Of a DNA stretch of 64,000 nucleotides, positions 53,756 through 63,600 are shown one piece after another; positions within the stretch are counted from its first letter, which is position 1; each line of letters opens with the position of its first letter. Location of the stretch: assembly GCA_019638235.1 (NCBI GenBank), contig JAHBUE010000001.1, forward strand, positions 1,846,492 through 1,910,491, in the 5' to 3' direction. This stretch comes from Cyclobacteriaceae bacterium. Its GTDB lineage: Bacteria; Bacteroidota; Bacteroidia; Cytophagales; Cyclobacteriaceae. The notes below the pieces were generated by a model, which saw only the letters and a list, made by a program, of their open reading frames with translations, made no database searches and was not told where the DNA came from. The position numbers were made by a program, and so were the translations under genes.

Positions 53756-54676
53756 TTATCGCTTCCTCGGAGGGTTAGGCTTTTTCTTCTGCTTTCCGCC
53801 ATGCAGGTGCTGGTACTTGGATTGCACCGGCCCGGTTTGCGAACCGGTGTGCTTCTGCTTTTTCTTTTGCTTTTCGCGACCGTCAATCTCAACGATTTTA
53901 GAGAAACCAAGTGTGAGATATACAAACATTTCTCTTCGCTGGCCGGGCAGGTCGTAGATGGCTGTATTGTTATTTACACGATCTATGTAATCTTGTTTAC
54001 GAGTATCAAATATTCCGTAGTAACCACGCAAGTCAAATGATACCCGGTAGTTTTCATTTATATCCCAATCCGACCGAAAGCCGATAGCGCCATAAAATTG
54101 CAGGCTGTTAAAATCCTTTTTTTCAAGAAGCACATGATCGCGCAGGTTAGGAACAATCACGCCATCATACTCAACAACATAACCTGACGGTAAAGCCGGG
54201 TAAACAGAAGAAGAAAACCGCAGCTTACTGTCTGCGTGCGATATTGTTTCTTCGCCTGCCATTAAGTAGGCTGCGCTGGCCGAAGCAACAAAACTCACCT
54301 TGAAAAACGACATATCGATCAGGTGTAGCTTAAACCCTACAGGCACGTGGAAGTACGTTAAGTTAATGTTGCGTTCGCCCACATCGCCTCCTTGAATGTT
54401 AATGATGTTGAAGGTTTGTCCCGCTTTAAAAATGCTTGGATCGAACGTAAAGCCGAACCCGCGCCTGTCAACCCCGTAATGAACGCCAATAGGAGAAAAT
54501 TTTGCATTGTATTTAACCCGGTAGCGTGGGTCTTTGGCAAAGCCTTCATCCCAGGTATAGGGAACGGTAAAACCTGTGAATACTCCCAATGAGTGAACTT
54601 CCTGGCTATCAGCCGAATAGTACATTCCTGACAGAAGGAGTAAAAAGATGCCGGTTTTAACAGGGTTCAGGGTCAT
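53756..54676 (-). CDS. Outer-membrane beta-barrel protein with basic C-terminal tail
   Basis: A 306-aa protein from the ATG at 54676. The signal peptide (about residues 1-24, ending ADSQ) is followed by a beta-strand-rich barrel (LGVFTGFTVPYTW, VGFKLHLIDMSFFKVSFVASA, YLTLGFSKIVEI). A lysine- and glutamine-rich tail of about 45 residues follows, which is unusual for a barrel and probably lies outside the membrane. It is transcribed in the opposite direction to the MBG gene but in line with the next barrel gene. Function unknown. Confidence 0.75.
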   Translation of the reverse strand: MTLNPVKTGIFLLLLSGMYYSADSQEVHSLGVFTGFTVPYTWDEGFAKDPRYRVKYNAKFSPIGVHYGVDRRGFGFTFDPSIFKAGQTFNIINIQGGDVGERNINLTYFHVPVGFKLHLIDMSFFKVSFVASASAAYLMAGEETISHADSKLRFSSSVYPALPSGYVVEYDGVIVPNLRDHVLLEKKDFNSLQFYGAIGFRSDWDINENYRVSFDLRGYYGIFDTRKQDYIDRVNNNTAIYDLPGQRREMFVYLTLGFSKIVEIDGREKQKKKQKHTGSQTGPVQSKYQHLHGGKQKKKPNPPRKR

Positions 54677-54766
54677 TTGAGTGGCAATAATCCGGGCAAA
54701 ATAACAATTAATCCCGATATGCGGGAAGCCAATACCGTCCAACAGCCGGTTATAGCCATAGGTTTA

Positions 54767-55480
54767 TTACCAAAGCAATATACCGAGTTGCACCATGAAC
54801 ATGTTGGTGCGGGTGTAGCCGCTTTCGTATGTAACCGTTCCGTTGTCAACTTCAAGCGACCCGCGTTTTACATACTTCGACCTGTCGCCCCAATGGTACA
54901 TAGCCCGTAAGGTAAAGGATGGGTCGTGCCCGCCATTTTCGTTTGTAGATTTTCGGGTATAAAACCCAATCCCGATTCCGTAGTTTAACCCGGCATCGTT
55001 GGTAGTGTTGATTACCTCCGGTTGGTCGTCATTAAAAACGAGGTGCAGTACGTTTTTGTCGATTTTGGTGCGGGTGTTAAATATCTGTGCGCCCAACTGG
55101 CCGTCAATAAAAGGCACAAACCCTTCGGCCTTACTGCTCAGGAATAAACGTGAGATGCCGCTGATGCCATAATAGTTAAACGATGTTTTGTAAGGCGGCG
55201 ATGTTGCTGTGGAAGGTTGCTTATCGCGACCGAAGGTAACGTAGGAGAAGTCGGCCCCGATAAACACGGGCGAATAGCCTTTCTTTCCTTTAGGGTTGAA
55301 GAGTGCGTTGAACCCAAAGCCGACTGCCGTACCGCCAATGGGATTATCTACTGCATCTTTCAGTTCTTTGGAAGGAATACCGACATTCCCAAACAACGAC
55401 ACCTGGTATAGTTCGTGTTCTTGTGCCAGTACCAAACCGGTAACGAACACAAAGAAAAAAGTTGCAGCGCGGGTTTTCAT
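54767..55480 (-). CDS. Outer-membrane beta-barrel protein, 237 aa
   Basis: A signal peptide (about residues 1-19, ending VLAQ) followed by a small barrel with strands such as ELYQVSLFGNVGI, VFIGADFSYVTFG and NMFMVQLGILLW, the last having the aromatic end typical of Bacteroidota outer-membrane proteins. It starts directly after the YebC stop codon (55481), so the two genes may be co-transcribed, although their functions differ. Confidence 0.75.
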   Translation of the reverse strand: MKTRAATFFFVFVTGLVLAQEHELYQVSLFGNVGIPSKELKDAVDNPIGGTAVGFGFNALFNPKGKKGYSPVFIGADFSYVTFGRDKQPSTATSPPYKTSFNYYGISGISRLFLSSKAEGFVPFIDGQLGAQIFNTRTKIDKNVLHLVFNDDQPEVINTTNDAGLNYGIGIGFYTRKSTNENGGHDPSFTLRAMYHWGDRSKYVKRGSLEVDNGTVTYESGYTRTNMFMVQLGILLW

Positions 55481-56188
55481 TTATGCAAGGTTATGGTAAA
55501 CATTCTGAACATCATCATCGCCCTCTAATGCTTCCACGCATTTTAAAACTTCGTCCTGCTGCTCTTCGGTCAGTTCTTTGGTAGTAGCGGGTATGTAATG
55601 CAGTTCCGAACTTTTGGGTTCTAAGTTTTTTGATTCTAAGTATTTTTGCATGTGGCCAAACTCTGTGAATTTGGTGTACACGATGGTTTCTTCTTCACCC
55701 CGCTCAATTTCATCTGCACCGGCATCAATCAGGTCAAGCTCAAGTTCATCTAAATTTAGTTTATCCAAATCGAATTTAAAAACACCCTTTCGTTCAAACA
55801 TAAACGATACCGAACCGGAATTGCCCATGCTGCCCCCGTTTTTGGAAAAATGCAGCCTGATATTGGCTACAGTGCGGGTAGGGTTATCAGTGGCGCACTC
55901 TACTAATATAGGCACGCCATGCGGCCCGTAACCTTCGTAGGTTACTTCCTGGTAGTCTTTATCCTCTTTAGAAGAAGCACGCTTGATGGCTGCTTCCACG
56001 CGGTCTTTAGGCATATTAACGCCTTTCGCGTTTTGAATGGCCATGCGCAGCTTAGGGTTGTTTTCCGGTAACGGCCCGGCTTGTTTTACGGCAATGGCTA
56101 TATCTTTTCCGATTCGGGTAAAGGCTTTTGCCATCTTATCGAACCGGGCAAACATTTTGTGTTTTCGCTTTTCAAAAATCCGTCCCAT
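55481..56188 (-). CDS. yebC: YebC/PmpR-family regulator or translation factor
   Basis: A 235-aa conserved protein. The N-terminal DNA-binding part has KMFARFDKMAKAFTRIGKDI and IQNAKGVNMPKDRVEAAIKRA. The acidic middle part has YEGYGPHGVPILVECATDNPT, and the C-terminal part ends ALEGDDDVQNVYHNLA. YebC proteins act in transcription regulation, and some help ribosomes through proline stretches. The length and motifs are normal. Confidence 0.96.
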   Translation of the reverse strand: MGRIFEKRKHKMFARFDKMAKAFTRIGKDIAIAVKQAGPLPENNPKLRMAIQNAKGVNMPKDRVEAAIKRASSKEDKDYQEVTYEGYGPHGVPILVECATDNPTRTVANIRLHFSKNGGSMGNSGSVSFMFERKGVFKFDLDKLNLDELELDLIDAGADEIERGEEETIVYTKFTEFGHMQKYLESKNLEPKSSELHYIPATTKELTEEQQDEVLKCVEALEGDDDVQNVYHNLA

Positions 56189-56248
56189 AGTAGTAGTGCA
56201 ATTAAGAAGTTAAAAATAATTTTTTCATGTCTATTCTTCCAACACCGG

Positions 56249-57415
56249 TCAGGCTCTTTCTGCTTTCTCCCATACCACAGACTGACGACCTTTCAATATT
56301 CTTATCAAGCCAAAAAAAACGCTCAAGTTCATTAATGTAAAGTAGTAGGGTACAAAAAATCCTTTGATTGGAATTTTTTTGTTTCGGAAGATATGACCAA
56401 TCAGCGCAAGCGCATAAAAGGCAAGTTGCGCATATAGTGTTAACGCAAAGAAACATCCGTAAGAAAATAAAAACGCATTGCTGATAAGCAAAACCAAAAG
56501 CGATAACGGAGCGAGTGTCCATCGCAATACGCGATGGGAGATATACTGAAAAGAGGTAACGCCATACCGGAATGGGTTGAGTAAGTTTGTTAACCGCGCA
56601 ATGGCCTGCAATCCCCCGGCTGATATACGCACTTTTCGTTTCCATTCATCTTCGGTTGTGGCCGAGGGGCCTTCCATGGCGTAGGCTTCAGGTTCATACA
56701 CAAAGCGATAGCCTTGCGCAACAATTTTCATGGAGAGAAAAAAATCTTCAATAATCGTATCGGGTGGGGGACTTTGATATAACGTTGTTCGGATAGAAAA
56801 TAATTCACCGGCTGCACCTACTACTGTGTTTAAGTCAGAGTCGGCTTTTTTCAGCATGGATTCATACTTCCAGTACAATCCTTCCCCGGCCCCTGAAGCG
56901 CTGTCGGCTTCTTTGCTGATAACCCGTTTTTCACCGGCCACACCGCCAACCTTTTCATCCTCGTAATGGCGCACTATGTTTTTAAGGGCTTCGGTGTTGA
57001 GCAATGTATTGGCATCTGTAAACACAACAACCGGAGTTTGGATATGCTTCATAATCCGGTCAACAGCATGGATTTTACCCCTCCTTTCCGGTTCATGAAA
57101 ATGCTGCACCTGGTCAAATTCTTTAATAATGGTCATGGTGCCATCCGTTGAACCATCCGTAACGACCAGCACGGTGAGTTTTTCGGGGGGATAATCCAAT
57201 GCTAAGGAGTTTTGGAGCTTTTCAGCGATGAAGCGTTCTTCGTTATAAGCGGCAATTATCAGGGTAATGGGCGGCCAATCTGTTATTTCAGTGGTTTTTG
57301 GGGGTTTTCGGGCGGAGAATTTAGCTAAGATTACCGCTATCAGGAAATACAACAGGTAGGTATAGAGGACAATGCCTGCGCTGATCCAGAATAAAAACAG
57401 GAAAAAATCAGTCAT
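56249..57415 (-). CDS. GT2-family membrane glycosyltransferase
   Basis: A 388-aa processive-type glycosyltransferase. An N-terminal membrane helix (residues 5-33) is followed by the GT-A domain (about 48-280). TLIIAAYNEERF, VVTDGSTDGTM, and VVFTDANTLLN carry the nucleotide and metal aspartates, IIEDFFLSMKIV has the acceptor ED and RKVRISAGG stands where QxxRW lies in relatives. Two or three helices follow (about 295-375). It probably makes an exported polysaccharide; the sugar is unknown. Confidence 0.93.
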   Translation of the reverse strand: MTDFFLFLFWISAGIVLYTYLLYFLIAVILAKFSARKPPKTTEITDWPPITLIIAAYNEERFIAEKLQNSLALDYPPEKLTVLVVTDGSTDGTMTIIKEFDQVQHFHEPERRGKIHAVDRIMKHIQTPVVVFTDANTLLNTEALKNIVRHYEDEKVGGVAGEKRVISKEADSASGAGEGLYWKYESMLKKADSDLNTVVGAAGELFSIRTTLYQSPPPDTIIEDFFLSMKIVAQGYRFVYEPEAYAMEGPSATTEDEWKRKVRISAGGLQAIARLTNLLNPFRYGVTSFQYISHRVLRWTLAPLSLLVLLISNAFLFSYGCFFALTLYAQLAFYALALIGHIFRNKKIPIKGFFVPYYFTLMNLSVFFGLIRILKGRQSVVWEKAERA

Positions 57416-57602
57416 GGGTCGCTAAAATGGGGCTAAAAATGGTGAAAAAATACGTTTCCGAACGAAAATACACCGGTAAATAGCCGATATTTGTTACCCT
57501 TTTCACGTTGAGAATATTCAGGTAATGATGAGGGTTGGTTTAGATTTGCTTTAGGCTTGCTTTCTGCTTGTTATCTGTTGTCTATATCAAGTTGGCTTTA
57601 AC

Positions 57603-60600
57603 ATGAGGAACAGTATTTTCTATATCGTTTTTCGATCTGGTTTCGTTTGCCTGTTTTCGGGATTGGCAGTTGCTTTAGCTTCTGCGAAAGAGCCTGATCC
57701 TAACCTTAAAAAGAGTTTTGTACAGGAAATCCGGGTTTTAATCGGGGGGTCGGCCATTTCAGATGGCCACTTGTATGATTTTGGCAATACCGACCTGTTA
57801 TCAACATCATCGACCATTACCGTTACAATCGAGAATAGCGGCACCGATGACGACCTTACCGTAAATAACATAAAACTTGGTGGTACGCATGAGGATGAGT
57901 TTAACCTAACCATACCCGGTTTACCGCTTACTATTGCCCCGGCTTCGTCAGCTACGTTTACCATTTCATTTGCACCGGTTTTAAGTGGTGTTCGGGTTGC
58001 CGCCATAGAAATAGAATCCGATGACCCGGATACCAATCCTTTTGTTATTAACCTCCAGGGCACGGGAGTAAAATTAGATCAAACCATCACGTTCGCCCCG
58101 TTAAGTTCAAGAACGTATGGCGATGGAACGTTTACAGTAAGTGCAACGTCCTCATCCGGTTTACCAGTAAGCTATACAAGTGATGACCCATCGGTGGCTA
58201 CCGTTAGTGGCAATATAGTAACCATAGTAGGGGTGGGAACAACCACTATTACGGCCTCTCAAGCCGGAGATGATACCTATAATCCGGCATCGGTAGTAAA
58301 TCAAAACTTAATAGTGAACAAGGCCACGCTAACCGTTACTGCCGATAACAAAAGCAAATCGTATGGCGCGGCTGTTCCAGCCTTAACGATTAGCTATTCG
58401 GGTTTTGTAAATGGCGAAAATGCTTCGGTGTTAGATACTGCGCCCATAGCCACTACTACGGCTATGGCTGCCAGCAATGTGGGCAATTACCCGATTACCG
58501 TTGCAGGTGGTGTTGCAGACAACTATACATTTAGCTATGTACCGGGTACACTCACGATAAACAAGGCAATACTTTCGGCTACAGCCGAGAATAAAACACG
58601 GACGTATGGCGCTGCCAACCCGGTGTTTACAATTTTGTATGTGGGTTTTGAACTTGGCGAAACACCTGCCGTACTTACTACAGAACCTGTTGCTTCTTCG
58701 GCAGTTACGGCTACCACACCGGTAGGAACGTACCCCATTTCATTAACGGGTGGAACGGCTGATAATTACGAGATTGTCAATACTGCCGGCACCATCGCCA
58801 TTACCAAAGCAATGCTTACGGCTGCAGTACAAGATGCAAGCCGTGTGTATGGCGCTGCCAACCCAACGTTTACCATCAGCTATTCGGGGTTTGTAAATAG
58901 TGAAACCGCTGCGGTGCTTACCTCAACACCAACCGCTTCAACTGTTGCTTCACAAACAAGTGACGTAGGCACTTACCCGATAACGGTTTCCGGTGGAACT
59001 GCTGCTAATTATGATTTTGTTTATACTTCTGGCACGCTCACAATAAACAAAGCAACGATAACAGCTACTGCGGCAAATGCAAACCGCGAATACCAGACTG
59101 CCAACCCGGTGTTCATCATTACCTATACAGGCTTTGCGAACGGTGAAGATTTTACCGTGTTAAATTCATTGCCTGTCGGAAGCACGACCGCTACACTTTC
59201 AAGTTCGGTGGGAACATATCCCATTACCGTATCGGGTGGAAATGATGATAACTATACATTCAGTTATGTAAGTGGCACCTTAACCATTACCAAAGCTACG
59301 CCAACAGTTACGTGGAATACGCCTGTGTCTATCGTGTACGGCACTCCTTTATCAGCAACCCAACTAAATGCTACTGCCAGCACAGCGGGTACATTTACCT
59401 ATACGCCAGCGGCAGGTACTGTATTGAGTGCAGGCGCCAACCAGGTGTTGTCAGTAAATTTTACACCCACAGATGCAATAAACTACAATACGGTAAATGG
59501 CACCACAGTAGTATTGGAAGTAACAAAAGCCACGCTCACGGCCACAGCCAATAATCAGAGCCGGGCGTATGGCGCTGCCAATCCTCCATTTACAATCAGC
59601 TACACTGGCTTTGTAAATGGCGACACGCCTTCCGTAATTGATGTTGCACCTTCGGCTGGAAGTACGGCTACAACAACTTCATCAGCAGGTACGTATCCGA
59701 TAACAATTTCAGGCGGGAGTGATAACAACTATACCTTCACTTACGTGGATGGTACCCTTACGGTGAACAAAGCCGTGTTGACAGCAACAGCCAATAATCA
59801 AAGCCGTGTGTATGGCGCTGCCAACCCGGTGTTCACTATCAGTTACACAGGTTTTGTTAATGGAGAGGATGCTTCCGTAATAGACAGTGCGCCTGTTGCT
59901 ACTACTGCGGCTACCGTTACCAGCAATGTGGGCACGTATCCCATTACCGTATCGGGGGGTAGCGATAACAATTACAGCTTTACATATTCTGCCGGAACAC
60001 TAACCGTTACGAAAGCAACCGTTACGGCAACAGCATCGGATGCAACCCGTACTTTCGGAGCGGCCAACCCGGTGTTTACCATTACCTATTCAGGATTTGT
60101 GAATGGTGAAAATTCATCCGTATTGAATGTGTTACCAACCGCCAGCAGCACAGCGAATGCTGTAACTCCGGTAGGTACATACCCTATAACGGTATCGGGC
60201 GGTACAGATGATAATTATAACTTTAGCTATGTAAGCGGAGTGCTCACCATTACCAAAGCTACGCCCGTTGTTACCTGGAATAGTCCCTCAGCTATTACTT
60301 ATGGAACGCCATTGAGTGCAACGCAATTAAATGCAACGGCTAATGTAGCCGGAACATTTACCTATACTCCGGCATTGGGAACCATACTTAACGCAGGTGC
60401 GAACCAGGTTCTCAGTGTAAATTTTTCTCCTTCCGATGCTGCGAATTATAATGTTGTAAACGGAACTACCGTTCTGATAACCGTGAATAAGGCCGACCCG
60501 GTAATTACCTGGGCAAATCCTTCTGCCATTACTTACGGCACACCGCTTAGCGCTACACAACTAAACGCAACAGCCAATGTGCCCGGAACATTTACCTATA

Positions 60601-63600
60601 CCCCGGCATCAGGAACCGTGTTAAATGCCGGTGCAAACCAGACGTTATCTGTTAATTTTGTTCCTACGGATGGTGCAAACTATAATTCGGTTACCGGGGC
60701 AACCGCGTTGATTACGGTGAATAAGGCTACACCAATTGTAACATGGTCAAATCCGGCAACTATCACCTACGGCACACCGCTATCCGCTACACAACTTAAC
60801 GCTACGGCCAGCGTACCCGGAACGTTTGTTTATGCACCCGGTCTGGGTACCATATTAAACGCGGGCGCGAACCAGGCATTAGCCGTTAATTTTACACCTA
60901 CTAATACAGCCAATTACAATTCAGTAAATGGCACTACGGTATTTATTACCGTAACTAAAGCAACGCCAACCGTTACGTGGAATAATCCTTCCGCTATTGC
61001 ATACGGCACGCCCTTGAGTGCTACGCAACTAAATGCAACGGCCAGCGTGCCCGGAACATTTACCTACACACCGGCATCAGGCACTATACTTAACGCAGGC
61101 GCTGACCAGGTTTTGTCTGTTAATTTTTCCCCGACTGATCTTACTAACTACAATCCGGTAAACGGAACTACCGTATTGATTACAGTTAATAAGGCAACTC
61201 CGGTAATTACCTGGAACAACCCTTCTGCCATTACCTATGGCACACCGCTTAGTGCAACGCAATTAAATGCCACAGCCAACGTACCCGGAACATTTGTCTA
61301 TACACCTTCATTGGGTACAGTTTTAAACGCAGGTGTCAACCAAATCCTATCGGTTAATTTTACACCAACCGATGCTGCTAATTATAACCCTGTAACCAAT
61401 TTTCAGCGCACGATTACTGTAAATAAGGCCAACCCGGTAATTACCTGGCCTAATCCCGCAAACATTGTTTACGGTACGCCCCTGAGTTCAACTCAGTTGA
61501 ATGCCTCGGCCAGCGTACCCGGAACATTTGTCTATACACCTTCAAGCGGAACAATATTGAATGTGGGCGCCAACCAGGTGTTGTCGTTGAATTTTACGCC
61601 TACCGATGGGTTGAATTATAATACCATTACCGGGCGCACAGTGCTAATAACCGTAACGAAGGCAACACCCGTTGTAACGTGGGCTACGCCACTGCCTATT
61701 AAAATAAATGAGCCGTTAACATCCACACAACTTAACGCTACGGCTAATGTACCGGGTACTTTCACTTACACACCGGCACTTGGGTCTTCGTTTGCAACAG
61801 CCGGTAACTATATGCTTTCGGTATCCTTTACACCTACGGATGCATTGAATTATAATCCGGTACCCAATACACAAGTTCAGATTACCGTTAATGATAAGGA
61901 TAACCCAACCGTAACCTGGGCGAATCCTGCAGCTATTACGTATGGCACGTTGCTTAGCGCCACACAGTTGAACGCAACTGCCAGTGTGCCGGGTACGTTT
62001 ACCTACACACCCGCTATCGGAACGTTATTGAATGCAGGCGCAAATCAAACACTCTCAGTAACGTTTGTTCCTACCAACACGATTGATTATAACACCGTAG
62101 TGCGCAACGTACAGATTACGGTAAACAAAGCCCAGGTTACGGCAACAGCAGAAAGTACATCCCGGGTTTACGGTGCGCCTAACCCTGCGTTTACCATTTC
62201 CTATACCGGATTTGTAAATGGTGAAACAGCAAGCGTGATTGACACCCCGCCTGTTGCCAACTGCGCGGCAATCGTATCTGATAATGCAGGAAGCACGTTC
62301 CCTGTCATTCCTTCAGGCGGTACAGATAATAACTATACGTTCATCTATGTGAACGGTACACTCACCATCACAAAGGCAACATTAACTGCCCGTGCCGATG
62401 ATAAGTCGAGATCGTATGGATTGCCTAACCCGGTATTTACTATCAGTTATACCGGCTTTTTGAATAATGATACGGAAAATTCAATCACTGCGCCAACAGC
62501 CGCTTCAACCGCTACCGTGCTTAGTAATGTTGGAAATTACCCCATCACATTAAGCGGAGGTTCATCTACCAATTACAATTTTGTATTACAAAACGGAACA
62601 CTAACCGTAAACCCTGCACCACTTATTGCAAGGCCTGCCGATGTAAGCAGACTATATGGCCAGGCTAACCCGACATTTACAATAACATATAGTGGTTTTT
62701 TGAATGGCGATAATGCAGGCACCATCACACAACCAACAGTAAGCACTACGGCAACTACTACCAGCGCGGTAGGCGCCTATCCGATTACACTTACAGGCGG
62801 TAGTGCGGCTAATTACAGCATCATATTGCAAGCAGGGGTGTTAACGGTAAATAAAGCCCAACTTACAGTAACCGCCAATAATCAATCGCGTGTGTATGGG
62901 GCGGCAAACCCTGCATTAACGTTTGCTTATTCAGGATTTGTGAATGGAGAGAACGCATCCGTGATTGATGCAGCCCCGGTTGCCTCTACTCCTGCAACGG
63001 TGCTGAGCGCAGTAGGGAATTATCCTATCAATCTGTCGGGCGGTTCCGATAATAATTATAACCTGAATTATGTTTCGGGTACATTAACCATCACCAAGAA
63101 AGTATTAACAGCAACGGCCGCGAATGCTATCCGCGCTTATGGCGCAACAAACCCGACTTTTTCGATTACATACACCGGGTTTGTCAATTCAGAAGATGCA
63201 ACTGTAATTGATGTGTTGCCGGTTGCTTCCACCACGGCAACGGTTACCAGTTCAGTGGGCACATATCCTATTACGATAAGCGGAGGCTCTGATAATAATT
63301 ATAGTTTCAACTTTGTACCCGGCACATTAACCATCACCAAAGCAATACTTACGGCAACTGCGGTAAATGTGAGCCGCGAATTTGGTGTGGCGAATCCTGC
63401 CTTTACAATTTCATATACCGGTTTCCGCAATGGCGAAACTGCGGCTGTTCTGGATACGCCACCAACGGCATCTACCACCGCAACCATATCAAGTCCGGTA
63501 GGTACTTATGCCATTACTGTTACAGGAGGCACTGATAATAATTACTCGTTTACGTATGTGAGTGGCACGCTTACCATCGTGAAAGCCACACCGGTTATTA

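Noticed and set aside
60327..60560. Minus-strand frames inside the giant repeat gene (also 58535-58738, 61077-61262, 63299-63487)
   Set aside because: They recur as antisense images of the repeated modules and have no independent support.
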